Assembly (NCBI GenBank): GCA_016711405.1
Contig: JADJSZ010000005.1
Coordinates: forward strand, 124,001-188,000
Source of the DNA: Candidatus Hadersleviella danica
GTDB lineage: Bacteria; Chloroflexota; Anaerolineae; Promineifilales; Promineifilaceae
Length of the DNA stretch: 64,000 nt
Reading direction: 5' to 3'
How positions within the stretch are numbered: the stretch's first letter is position 1; each line of letters opens with the position of its first letter. Positions 30,136 through 38,716 of this stretch are shown here, one piece after another. The notes under the pieces are model-generated. The model made no database searches and was not told the DNA's origin. It saw only the letters and a list, made by a program, of their open reading frames with translations. The position numbers and the translations under genes are program-made.

Positions 30136-30332
30136 CTTTGCGTTTTTGTCTATGCTAAATTTCCTGCCTTTTTTGCAACTTGGCTCTGATCCTTGGAATC
30201 CATCAAGAGCCTTACAGATTTTTGTCGAGGTTTAAAGACGGTTTTCGAACCAAAACTCGAGATACAGACCACTATGTTCCCCTTATCTAAGCGGGTTACT
30301 GCGTCTCAACAACGACAAAATGATGACCAACA

Positions 30333-31553
30333 TTGCGCGTGAAAAGGAGATTCCCAGCCAAAACATGCGAACAATTTCTGAGCGATTCTCCTTGGAGCGA
30401 ACAAAACCCAATTGTTCAGGTGCAAGACGAGATTAGCGCACGACCTGAATTCCAAAAGGGAAGCGTGTTGATCATTGATGAATCGGCCGATAAAGTGGCC
30501 AGCACAAAGCAGGGAGTACCAGGCAACACAATGGCAACTTAGGCAAAATTGAACAAAGTCAGGTAGGTGTCTTTGCGGGTTTAGTCAATAATAGTCCCAC
30601 TGTTGGATTGATGGTCAATTGTATTTTGCCAGAAGCATGGTTTAGCGAAAGTTTGCCCAAACACGTCAAAAGTTGGTTTACCCGAACAAGTTGTCTTCAA
30701 ACCAAAATTCAAATCGCCGCAGAACTGATTAAAAATGCTCATCGTCAAGGTGTGCCTTTTGAGGCGGTTGATTTTGATACCCTTTATGGGCGGAATAGTT
30801 GGCTGAGAGACGAGTTGGACAAAGAACAAATTGAGTACTATGGCGATGTCCCCAGTAATTCCACAGTTTTCTTAGAACGCCCCTTGATCCATTGGCCTGT
30901 GACGAAGAAAGGTGAGAGCCAAGAAGCCACGAGTCATTGGACTTTCCTATCAGGTTCAACAATTAGTCTACAAAGTTGAACGGTGGCACACCATTACCAT
31001 CCGTCCCAATGAACGGGGTCATTTAATTGCTGATTTTGCTCGTTTTCGAGTTTGGACAGTTCGTGAAGATGGGTCATTGCGTGAAGAATGGTTGTTGATT
31101 CGGCGTGAACACGAAAAAGAGGACTATACCTACACCTTATCGAATGCCCCAACGGATTGTCCCTTGGAGGTGATGGCCGAGCGAAAGTGCCAGAGGTATT
31201 TCATCGAACGCTCTAATCAAGACTCTAAATCGGAGATTGGTTGGGCTGATTTCCGAGGTATCAAATATCGTGGTTGGCTTCACCATTTGGCCTTCACCAT
31301 TATGGCTAGTTGGTTTGTTCTCGAGACGAAGCTGGACTGGGAGCAACAATTTTCGAGAGACCCAACTCTTATTGAAGTCTATGAGACTGATGTCTTACCC
31401 AAGTTATCCGTCGCCAATGTCCGTACCCTGCTTCAGGCGGCTATGCCTCTTCGGCAACTGTCGCCTGAACAAGCCATTGAGCTAGTGATTGAACACTTGG
31501 ATAACAGGACAAAATCACGCAAGTCTCGTCTCAAAACGCGATTCAGACGATAA
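30333..31553 (+). pseudogene. IS701-family transposase remnant
   Basis: A DDE transposase in at least three pieces. The order is VLIIDESADK (first Asp; 30333-30542 frame), LGKIEQSQVGVFAGLVNNSP then VDFDTLYGRNSWLRDEL (second Asp; 30608-30979 frame), and IERSNQDSKSEIGWADFRG (catalytic Glu) in the 30912-31553 frame. The third frame is intact to its stop, but the breaks upstream rule out a functional protein. Clear terminal repeats were not found. Confidence 0.8.
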
Positions 31554-31559
31554 ATGTAA

Positions 31560-31881
31560 CATTGTCAAACTATCTACTTTATCCGTTTTCTCGCGCATTA
31601 AATGGCTTTGACCAAATCCTTTGATAACCAAGGGATTGACCACACTAACCTGATACCCTTGGGTATGTAAATGGGTCGCGACATCTTCCCAATAAATATT
31701 GGTTGCTTCCATGACGACCCATGCGACAGGGTTTGTCTTGGCGTGGCGACGAAGCCATTTCACCAATTTCTTGAAACCTGACTCATCATTGCTAAATTCG
31801 GATTCCACATAGTTGCCTGACGGCAACCGCAAAGCCTGCATCAAATTTCTTTTTGGCAATATCTATTCCAAGGAAACTCAT
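31560..31881 (-). pseudogene. IS110-family transposase N-terminal fragment
   Basis: From ATG 31881 the minus strand reads MSFLGIDIAKKKFDA, the DEDD RuvC-like start of IS110 transposases, shifts frame once (near 31840), and continues LRLPSGNYVESEF…KTDKVDS. It ends at about 31560, where the IS701 remnant begins. The C-terminal Tnp_20 half is missing. Confidence 0.82.
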
Positions 31882-32237
31882 GCCAGAACCTCCTACTCAT
31901 TACTGCTTCCAGCCAATAGAGTTGGTGGCAGGTTAACCTTGTACTTGCGACTTCAGAGAGTTACGATTTTATTCAGCCTTGTGCCACCTTGTGGTGCTTT
32001 GCTCGCTAATCTGTAACACGGTCTGGATGACAATAGGTTTTTATCAGCGTTAGAAGCACCTCTGGATAGCTTACCTGATTTAGCCTAAGGTTTTTAGTTT
32101 AAGAGCGCGTTTACGATAGAAACTTGACATAACGCGCTCTTAAACAAGGTTACAAGTTACATAAGCGCATGTAACTTGTAACTTGTAACTTGTAACCAAT
32201 AATAATTCTCGAAACATCACCCCTGAAGAGATCCTTG
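31882..32237. other. Gene-free stretch with a perfect 15-bp inverted repeat and a TAACTTG hairpin
   Basis: GTTTAAGAGCGCGTT (32097-32111) faces AACGCGCTCTTAAAC (32131-32145). Directly beside it, AAGGTTACAAGTTACA (32147-32162) faces TGTAACTTGTAACTTGTAACTTGTAACC (32170-32197). No gene seen. Both lie downstream of the hydrolase-ligase gene and could end its transcript. Confidence 0.65.
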
Positions 32238-34739
32238 CTACTTTTCCTGCACCAGCACCCGCCGCAGAACCTTGCCCACAAACGACTTGGGCAACTCCTC
32301 GCGGAATTCAATGTCCCACGGCACGGCGTAGGGTTCCAAGCGGCGGCGGCACAGGGCGAGCAGTTCTTCCTTGGTAAGCGTGGAGCCAGCGCGGGGGACG
32401 ACAAATGCTTTCACTTTTTGCCCCTCGGCCGCTTGACCAATGCCCACCACCGCCACCTCCATTACCTTCGGGTTCTCGTACAGCACCTCCTCCACATCGC
32501 GGGGGAAGACGGTGAACTCGCCAAAGACAATGGTGTCTTTTTTGCGGCTGATGATGCGGAAATAGCCATCCTCATCCTGCACGGCCACGTCCCCCGTATC
32601 GAGCCAGCCATCATCCAGCACAATCGAATTGTCGAGCGAGCCATCGGGTTGCCAGTAGCCTTGCATGACTTGCGGGCCGCGAATGACCAACTCGCCAATC
32701 TGCCCGATGGGCACGTCGGCGGCCGTGACCAAATCTATAATTTTGGCATCGGTGTTGGGGATGGGCACGCCAATCGAACCCGTTTTGCGCAGGCCGTAGA
32801 GCGGGTTGGCGTGGGTGACGGGCGACGCTTCGGTGAGGCCGTACCCTTCGACGAGACGGCCGTGGCTCAACTTCTCAAACGCCTCTTGCACCTCGATGGG
32901 CAACGGCGCCGCCCCGCTGATGCACGCTTTGACCGACGAGAGCCGATATTCGCGCACCCCCGGCGTTTGGTTGATGGCCATGTACATCATCGGCACGCCA
33001 GGGAACATGGTCACGTTGTAGTCGCGGATGTGTTCCAGCACCTGTTGTGTCTCGAAAACGGGCAGGAGGACAATCGTGCCGCCGAGGGCGATGGGCACGC
33101 TCATGGCACTAATCAGGCCGTAGCTGTGCAGGAGAGGCACGGCCGCCAGACAAACCTCCTCCCCATATTTCAGGTCGGGAATCCAGTGGCGGGTTTGCAA
33201 GGTGTTGGCGACGAGATTGTAGTGGGAGAGTGCCACGCCCTTGGGGTGGCTGGTGGTGCCGCTGGTGTAAATAATGGCCGCCAACGCCTCGTGTTGGATA
33301 TCGAGATTGAGCGGGGTGGTGGGCGCATCTTGCACGACGGTGAACATGCGCTGACCCAGTTCTTTGGCCGCCGCTTTGTGTGCCTCTTCATCGTCGGCAA
33401 TCCCAAAGCGCTCGATGAGCTTTTTGTAGACGGAGTTGGAAACGGCCGTGCGCAAATCGGCAAACACAAACTGGTCTAGCCCTGTTTTTTGCTTGATGGC
33501 TTGCGCCAACTGGCTGAAATCCCGCACCGTGACCAGCACCTTGGGCTGGGTTTCCACCACCTGCTGGATAATCGTCTTGGCATCCGCCTCGGCGTTGGGG
33601 ATGACCACCACGCCGCCCGCTTTGAGTGCGCCGTAGAAGGCGACGATGAATTGGGGCATGTTGGGCAGGATAATCATGACCCTATCGCCGGGGCGCACCC
33701 CGAGGCCGTGGAAAACGTGGCTCATCTGGTTGGCTTGTTCGTTTAACTCGCTGTAGCTGAGTTTGGAGCCGTAGAAGATGACGGCCGTGTGGCGAGGCAA
33801 CCAAGCCGCCGCGCTCTCTAAAAAGTTGTGGAGCGGCCGTTTGGGGATGGGGATAGCGTGGGGGGTGCCGGGGCTGTAGCTTTTGAGCCACGGCCGATTG
33901 TGGAGTGGGTTATCGCCACTCAACCCCGCCCGCCACGAGCGTTGCTTCTCCTCCACAAACCGCTCGATGGCTCGCGTGACGGCATCGTGCCGCTCCAGTT
34001 GGACTTTGTGCTTGGCCGACCCCACATCCACCACTTCCGCACTCGGTATCATCTTGCCCACGTCCTCAAAGACGCGGCGGGGAAAATAGTTGTCCCGTTC
34101 CCCCGTAATAATCAGGGTGGGGGTGGTGATGTTGCGCATGAGCGACCAGCCCTGCCAATGTTGCATGTTGTTGGCCATGAGTCGCTTGACCACGTGAATT
34201 TCGGCATCCCAGCGGTTGCGGTATTTCCAGAGCGGCCGTAGCCAGTTGAGGGGCAGTTTGAGGAGCCAGCGGGCGAACCACGGCAGGGGAAATTCACCGG
34301 CCGTGGCAATCAGCACCAATTTGTCGAGTTGCTCGGGGTGGGCGTTGGCATATTCGACGGCAATCGAACCGCCGAAGGAGTGGGCAACCAGCGTAAACTT
34401 TTCGGGCAAGGCCAATGTTTGGGTGATGGCGTACATGTCGGCCACCAATTCGTCCATCGTGTATTGGCTGTAGGGCGCGTCGCTCTGGCCGTGGCCGCGC
34501 AAATCGGGGGCAATGACGCGGTAGCCGTGGCTGGCGAAGTAGTTGATTTGGAACTCCCATGATTCGAGAACGCCAGCGTAGCCGTGTTGGAATAAGATGG
34601 TGCGCTCGGCGCCTTCGGGCCAGAGGTCGAGGACGCTGAGGGTTTGGCCAGCCACGCCGGGGATGGGGACGTTGCGCCGGTAGAGGTCGTAGTCGAATTG
34701 GATTTCGCGCCGCTTGACACCGAGGAGTCGCTTTTTCAT
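32238..34739 (-). CDS. Alpha/beta hydrolase fused to acyl-CoA ligase (AMP-forming)
   Basis: 833 residues in one intact frame. Residues about 1-275 form an alpha/beta hydrolase: FQHGYAGVLESWEFQ, oxyanion region, APDLRGHGQSD, nucleophile elbow VAHSFGGS (Ser), ITGERDNYFP (Asp) and a late His in SAKHKVQLERH. Residues about 305-833 form an ANL-superfamily acyl-CoA synthetase: IIYTSGTTSHPKGVALSH (P-loop), EGYGLTEASPV, GWLDTGD and the C-terminal LPKSFVGKVLRR with the catalytic Lys. A hydrolase releasing an acyl group that the ligase then activates to acyl-CoA would be a natural pairing. There is no Shine-Dalgarno; the leader is GTGGTTA-type repeats and a terminator-like hairpin. Confidence 0.9.
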   Translation of the reverse strand: MKKRLLGVKRREIQFDYDLYRRNVPIPGVAGQTLSVLDLWPEGAERTILFQHGYAGVLESWEFQINYFASHGYRVIAPDLRGHGQSDAPYSQYTMDELVADMYAITQTLALPEKFTLVAHSFGGSIAVEYANAHPEQLDKLVLIATAGEFPLPWFARWLLKLPLNWLRPLWKYRNRWDAEIHVVKRLMANNMQHWQGWSLMRNITTPTLIITGERDNYFPRRVFEDVGKMIPSAEVVDVGSAKHKVQLERHDAVTRAIERFVEEKQRSWRAGLSGDNPLHNRPWLKSYSPGTPHAIPIPKRPLHNFLESAAAWLPRHTAVIFYGSKLSYSELNEQANQMSHVFHGLGVRPGDRVMIILPNMPQFIVAFYGALKAGGVVVIPNAEADAKTIIQQVVETQPKVLVTVRDFSQLAQAIKQKTGLDQFVFADLRTAVSNSVYKKLIERFGIADDEEAHKAAAKELGQRMFTVVQDAPTTPLNLDIQHEALAAIIYTSGTTSHPKGVALSHYNLVANTLQTRHWIPDLKYGEEVCLAAVPLLHSYGLISAMSVPIALGGTIVLLPVFETQQVLEHIRDYNVTMFPGVPMMYMAINQTPGVREYRLSSVKACISGAAPLPIEVQEAFEKLSHGRLVEGYGLTEASPVTHANPLYGLRKTGSIGVPIPNTDAKIIDLVTAADVPIGQIGELVIRGPQVMQGYWQPDGSLDNSIVLDDGWLDTGDVAVQDEDGYFRIISRKKDTIVFGEFTVFPRDVEEVLYENPKVMEVAVVGIGQAAEGQKVKAFVVPRAGSTLTKEELLALCRRRLEPYAVPWDIEFREELPKSFVGKVLRRVLVQEK

Positions 34740-34744
34740 GGGGT

Positions 34745-34780
34745 TTGGGAAGTGGTTGGTGGTGAGTGGTTAGTGGCTAG
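34745..34780. repeat. GTGGTTA words at the fusion-gene start
   Basis: GGAAGTGGTTGGTGGTGAGTGGTTAGTGGCTAGG covers the position where a ribosome-binding site for ATG 34739 would lie. Confidence 0.6.
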
Positions 34781-34818
34781 GGATTGTTCACAGTGTACAA
34801 GGGTTGGGGGGTGGGGGC

Positions 34819-34851
34819 AAAAAAACGGCCGTCTCGGGGGGAGACGGCCGT
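34819..34851 (-). terminator. Terminator-like hairpin upstream of the hydrolase-ligase gene
   Basis: ACGGCCGTCTC (34825-34835) and GAGACGGCCGT (34841-34851) form an 11-bp stem. On the minus strand it is followed by seven T (34824-34818). It points toward the fusion gene, about 80 bases before its start, so it could attenuate transcription or end antisense reads. Confidence 0.65.
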
Positions 34852-34932
34852 GGAGGGTTTCTCCGTATTCAATCCGCAATCCCCATTCAATCCCCATTCC
34901 CCTCCGTCCTACTTTCCTCGCTCCCGATGGGG

Positions 34933-34952
34933 TATAATACCCGCTCTAGGAG
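34933..34952 (+). promoter_or_regulatory. -10 box TATAAT and ribosome-binding site of the MBL-fold gene
   Basis: A consensus TATAAT (34933-34938) is followed by AGGAG (34948-34952) at 9 bases from ATG 34962. No good -35 is visible. The 5' leader would be under 20 bases. Confidence 0.6.
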
Positions 34953-34961
34953 ATATGTTAC

Positions 34962-35594
34962 ATGGAACTAACTTGGTATGGTTTAAGCTGTTTCCGCCTG
35001 ACCGAACGGGGGCAATCCACTGTCGTAACCGACCCGTATGATGGCAAGGTGGGTTTGCCGCCGCTCAAGCTCAAAGCGGATATTTTAACGATTAGCCACG
35101 ATGCGCCGGGGCATAATTGCGAAGCGGCCGTGACAGGGCACAAACACGCCCTGCGCGGGCCCGGTGAATATGAAATCGGTGGGGTGTTTGTGCGGGGCAT
35201 TACCACATCGCGCAAAAGCACGGCCGAGCGGCGCAATGTCATCTTCGTCTTTGAGTATAGCGGCCTCAATGTCGTTCATCTCGGCGATTTAGACAAAGTG
35301 CCTTCCCAATCCCAAATTGATGAGTTGGGCGAAGTCAATGTCTTGCTCATTCCCGTGGGCGGTGGCAACACCCTGAGCGCCCCGCAAGCGGCCGAACTCG
35401 TTTCGCTCCTCGAGCCAAACGTAGTGATTCCCATGCACTACCACATGCCCGAACTCACTTTTCAACTGGGTGAACTGGAGCGGTTTCTGAAAGAAATGGG
35501 TGTGAGCGAATTCACCCCCGAAGCAAATCTCAAAATAACCCGCTCATCCCTGCCCGAAGAAACGCAGGTGGTGGTGCTCACGACGAAGCTCTGA
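34962..35594 (+). CDS. MBL-fold metallo-hydrolase (UlaG/YtkL-like)
   Basis: 210 residues. The opening MELTWYGLSCFRL matches the small MBL-fold hydrolases related to UlaG. The usual HxHxDH motif is replaced by TISHDAPGHN, so only part of the metal site is kept; a later VVHLGDLDKVP and VVIPMHYHMPE supply other ligands. It may be a hydrolase with an altered metal site or a nucleic-acid or sugar-phosphate binder; activity is uncertain. It has a near-consensus -10 box and ribosome-binding site and starts back to back with the hydrolase-ligase gene. Confidence 0.85.
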   Translation: MELTWYGLSCFRLTERGQSTVVTDPYDGKVGLPPLKLKADILTISHDAPGHNCEAAVTGHKHALRGPGEYEIGGVFVRGITTSRKSTAERRNVIFVFEYSGLNVVHLGDLDKVPSQSQIDELGEVNVLLIPVGGGNTLSAPQAAELVSLLEPNVVIPMHYHMPELTFQLGELERFLKEMGVSEFTPEANLKITRSSLPEETQVVVLTTKL

Positions 35595-35602
35595 GTGTGG
35601 TG

Positions 35603-35690
35603 AATAAAGTACAAAATACGAATGACGAAGTACGAAAGTATTCGGGGGTTATCGTACTTCGTACTTTGTAATTCGTCCTTTTTTCAGTAG
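35603..35690. repeat. ACGAAGT heptamer hairpin
   Basis: GTACAAAATACGAATGACGAAGTACGAAAGTA (35609-35640) faces ATCGTACTTCGTACTTTGTAATTCGT (35651-35676). Confidence 0.75.
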
Positions 35691-35763
35691 GCTCAGCTCT
35701 AAATGCGTGATTCGTGACTCGTTATTACCCTCTATCTCTCTTCTCTATCTTTAGGATGCGGTT

Positions 35764-36066
35764 ATGCCTGTCAAATTGTTAATGACATGGGATATAAAAG
35801 TCGGCCGTGAATCAGAATACTCTGAGTTTGTGGTCAATGAATTTATTCCCCGCCTAAACCGGTTGGGGTTGGGCGAGATTGAATTTTGGTATACCCGTTA
35901 TGGGGATTGCCAGCAAATTCAGGCCAGCGGGATGATGCCCTCGTTGGAGCAGATACAAAATGTTCTCAAAAGCCGGGAATGGCAAGAGCTGGAGCAACGG
36001 TTAGAGGATTATGTGACCGATTACAGCCATAAAATCATTCGGGCAACGACGGGGTTTCAGTTTTAG
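35764..36066 (+). CDS. Small conserved protein of unknown function, dimeric alpha-beta-barrel-like
   Basis: 100 residues with AGGA upstream. The predicted pattern β-α-β-β-α (KLLMTWDIKVGRESEYSEFV, then EIEFWYTRYGDCQQIQASGM, ending with a helix EWQELEQRLEDYVTDYSHKI) resembles the ferredoxin-like NIPSNAP or antibiotic-monooxygenase dimers. No catalytic residue can be assigned. It is closed by a bidirectional terminator. Confidence 0.65.
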   Translation: MPVKLLMTWDIKVGRESEYSEFVVNEFIPRLNRLGLGEIEFWYTRYGDCQQIQASGMMPSLEQIQNVLKSREWQELEQRLEDYVTDYSHKIIRATTGFQF

Positions 36067-36163
36067 ACGGCCGTTGTAATTTTCATAGCTAGGTGTAATT
36101 GTGTATTTGTGTATTTTAATATACCAGTACACCCATACACTTATATTTATAGACGGGTAACAA

Positions 36164-36193
36164 AAAAGCCTACACTGCAAGGTGTAGGCTTTT
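36164..36193. terminator. Bidirectional intrinsic terminator
   Basis: AAAAGCCTACAC and GTGTAGGCTTTT flank TGCAAG, giving a stem with A and T ends on both strands. It serves both the 35764 gene (plus) and the FmdB gene (minus). Confidence 0.9.
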
Positions 36194-36220
36194 CGTTTTA
36201 ATTGGCTTATTAGGCGATAC

Positions 36221-36556
36221 CTAAGTGGTGGGAGCGGGGGCTGGGGCGGGCGCGGCCGTTTTGCTCTCCGAGCCGCCTTCTTTGCTACCTTCTTTGGCGG
36301 CGGGGGGCGTGTCGGTGTTCTTTTCGGCCGTTGACCCATTTTTGTCGGCGGCCGTGCCGGGGGCGGCAGGGTTGCTCGATTTGGTATCGGTTACATAAAA
36401 GCCCGAGCCACGAAACATGACCCCGACTTGGTTAATGACACGGCGCAAAGCAACTGCCTCGCAAGCGGGGCAAGTAGTCAGCGGCGCATCACTCATTCGT
36501 TGTCGAACTTCTAGCTCATGGCCACAGGTTTGGCATCTATAGGCATAAAGTGGCAT
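36221..36556 (-). CDS. FmdB-family zinc-ribbon protein
   Basis: 111 residues. The start MPLYAYRCQTCGHELEVRQR, then TTCPACEAVALRRVI, with two CxxC pairs, is the FmdB/zinc-ribbon family, which folds around one zinc. FMFRGSGFYVTD-like residues (VMFRGSGFYVTDT) are the second family hallmark. The C-terminal 50 residues are low-complexity Ala/Pro/Lys. Family members are proposed regulators, but function is not established. GAGGT lies upstream of the start. Confidence 0.88.
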   Translation of the reverse strand: MPLYAYRCQTCGHELEVRQRMSDAPLTTCPACEAVALRRVINQVGVMFRGSGFYVTDTKSSNPAAPGTAADKNGSTAEKNTDTPPAAKEGSKEGGSESKTAAPAPAPAPTT

Positions 36557-36712
36557 GATTTACCTCAATTCTCGTTACAATAGTGGTGCGACGTACTGAC
36601 CCAGTACGTCGCACCTCAAAATTGTAGCACTATCTACTGTTGATTGCTAAAACAGTGGTAGCATACCTGTTTTGCATTAAAGAAAAATAAGCATAAGATA
36701 GACAAAAAAAGT

Positions 36713-36760
36713 TACTGGTTATTCGTTACTCGTATAGCCAATAACCAGTAACGAATAACA
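36713..36760. repeat. TTATTCG/GTTACTG hairpin
   Basis: TTACTGGTTATTCGTTACTCG (36713-36733) faces AATAACCAGTAACGAATAAC (36740-36759), about 20 bases before the ribosome-binding site of the next gene. Confidence 0.75.
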
Positions 36761-36787
36761 GCGAATCAATATCCTAAGGAGTAAACT

Positions 36788-37348
36788 ATGTCCCTCGATG
36801 AAGCACAAGCGCGGATTAAAGCACGGGTATGGCAAGCCATCGCCCAAAATGAGTTGGATTTAAGTAGCCTGAGCAAAGAAACCAAGGAAGTTTTGGTTGA
36901 TTTGGTGACCGAAGCGGCTCTGATGGAGATGGATTCGGGGTTGAGCAAGTCACTGTTGGAATCGCAGGTGGTTGCGGCCGTGGATGACCGCCCCCTAGAA
37001 GCCGACCCCAATGATGATGTGGAGGTGGTGCTGTGGGAAGGACGGCCGTTCCTCTCCCTCACCCTCAAATACATCATCACCGATGAGCGGTTGCGCGTGA
37101 TTGAAGGACTGATTGGCAAAGCCAAGTGCGATATTGAACTGGTGCGCATCCAATCATTGGACCAAACTCAGCGCGTGACCGAACGCATGTTGAACTTGGG
37201 TGATGTAGTGGTGCGGAGCCACGACCCGCACAACCCCCTCATCGTCTTAAACAACGTCTCCAACCCCGAGCATGTGCACGAAATTTTGCGCCGCGCCGTT
37301 CTGAAAGCGCGGGATAAATATAAGTTGAGTTATCGGGAAGAGATGTAG
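36788..37348 (+). CDS. PH-domain (bPH2/DUF304-like) protein
   Basis: 186 residues with AAGGAG 6 bases upstream. After a helical N-terminus comes a bacterial PH-like domain: VVLWEGRPFLSLTLKYIITD, then RVIEGLIGKAKCDIELVRIQ and NLGDVVVRSHDP, ending in an interdomain helix VHEILRRAVLKAR. The bPH2 domain is often membrane-linked, but no TM segment is seen here. The function is unknown; it probably binds a protein or membrane face. Confidence 0.78.
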   Translation: MSLDEAQARIKARVWQAIAQNELDLSSLSKETKEVLVDLVTEAALMEMDSGLSKSLLESQVVAAVDDRPLEADPNDDVEVVLWEGRPFLSLTLKYIITDERLRVIEGLIGKAKCDIELVRIQSLDQTQRVTERMLNLGDVVVRSHDPHNPLIVLNNVSNPEHVHEILRRAVLKARDKYKLSYREEM

Positions 37349-37352
37349 AGGA

Positions 37353-37418
37353 GTGATTGGTTATTCGTTATTGGTTATTGGGTAGTTGGCGCAATAACGA
37401 ATAACGAGTAACCAGTAA
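37353..37418. repeat. TTATTCG hairpin between convergent genes
   Basis: GTTATTCGTTATTGGTTATTGGG (37360-37382) faces CAATAACGAATAACGAGTAACCAG (37391-37414). Confidence 0.75.
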
Positions 37419-38697
37419 CTATTTGGGCAGAAGGACGGTGATGATGGCGCCGCCGTTGGGGGCGTTGGCGGCCGTGATTTGCCCCGCGTGTGCCTCGACA
37501 ATGCCCCGCGCAATGGCCAAGCCCAAACCCGCACCTCCTTTGGCGCGGGTGCGGGCTTCCTCTCCTCGGTAAAATTTATCAAAAACCCGCGCCAAATCGG
37601 CGGGAGGGAAGCCGGGGCCGCTATCTTGCACAGTGAGTTGCACCCCTGCGGCCGTGCGTTGCACCGCCACCTGCACCTGCCCCCCCGCCGGGGTGTAGGC
37701 GAGGGCGTTTTGGATGAGATTGGCCAGCACACGGCCGATTTTGGGCGCATTCAACACCACGGGATCTACCTCGGCCGAGACAGTGCCCGAGAGCGAGACC
37801 CCTTTTTGCTGGGCAAGGGCGTGGAAACTCTCCAACGCATCCGACACCAAATCGCGCAGGGCGTGGGGCTGAAAATCGAGTTGCAAGCCACCCGCATCGA
37901 GTTGAGCCAGCTCAAACAAATCATCTAACAAGCTGTTGAGGGCGACAATGTCGGCGCGAATGGTCTGGTAATACCGTTGCACCATCGCCTCATCTGTCAC
38001 CACGCCATCATGCAACGCTTCTATCATGGCGCGAATGCTAGTGAGAGGGGTTCGCAAATCGTGGGATGTCCACGCGATTAAATCGCGGCGCATTTTGTCT
38101 AGCTCGGCGCGTTGGCGTTCGGCCGCTTGCAGTTGCCCCGCCATTTGGTTAAAGGAGGTGGCCACACGGGCAAATTCGTCTTGGCCTTGCACGGCCGCGC
38201 GGGCTGTTAAATCCCCTTCGGCCAATTGTTCGGCCGTGTGCGAGAGCCGCCCCAAATCTTGCACCATGCGCGTGGTGGCCGAGATGCCAAACGAGGTGGC
38301 CACAATGGCGGCAAAGATGAGCAAAATAATGGCAAGAGTGTAGTCGTGCGTCTCGAAGAACATGAGCCGGGCTACGCCCCAGACGTTGAAAATACCGAGC
38401 ACGGCCGCCCAAACCGTGCCAAAGGCCAATGTCCAGCGTAAGGAGCGGGAGTAACGGGCGACCCCCTGATAGAGGAGCAAACCGACGGCCACGGAAGCAA
38501 TGCCCCATGTGGAAAGCTCGCGCAAGACGGCCGCCATTTCCTCCCGCGAAGGCGCCATCAGCCATTCCATCAGCCCAAAAGCGACGGCCAAACCCACCCC
38601 CAAACCCACAGCGAGGACGAGGAGGGAGGTCTTCAGTGCTGAGTGCTGAGTGCTGAGTGCTGAGTGCTGGGTGCTGGGTGCTGAGTGGGGTGGCCAT
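37419..38697 (-). CDS. Membrane sensor histidine kinase with HAMP domain, start in a heptamer array
   Basis: Two or more TM helices (LLVLAVGLGVGLAVAFGLM; a second near LGIFNVWGVARLMFF; and TLAIILLIFAAIVATSFGI), a HAMP linker (LGRLSHTAEQLAEGDLTARA), HisKA with AWTSHDLRTPLTSIRAMI and HATPase_c with NLIQNALAYTPAGG, DSGPGF and GAGLGLAIARGIVEAHAG. It is encoded after the OmpR-type regulator and is its likely partner. The start is unclear: ATG 38697 runs into an ACTCAGC array and is then one base out of frame with the kinase, which has no other good in-frame start before the first TM helix. An indel in the array, or switching by unit loss, would explain it. Confidence 0.85.
38634..38686 (-). repeat. 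ACTCAGC heptamer array at a kinase start
   Basis: Seven or so copies of CACTCAG/CACCCAG (plus-strand reading TGCTGAG, TGCTGGG) lie between ATG 38697 and the first TM helix. The unit is not a multiple of three. Confidence 0.85.
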
Positions 38698-38716
38698 ATA
38701 ATCCAAAATCTAAAAC

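Larger units (their letters stand above)
29195..31881. mobile_element. Low-GC insertion-sequence graveyard (IS1595, IS701, IS110 remnants)
   Basis: About 2.7 kb with clearly lower GC than its flanks. I found only one CGGCCG site in the wider 29.1-32.2 kb interval, against dozens in equal lengths of host DNA. Three different transposase families lie end to end, all broken. The IS701 remnant ends exactly where the IS110 fragment is truncated (about 31555), suggesting nested insertion. Confidence 0.85.

Noticed and set aside
32235..33479. Long plus-strand ORF opposite the hydrolase-ligase gene
   Set aside because: It is a low-complexity His/Ala/Arg-rich shadow of the real minus-strand gene without recognisable motifs.
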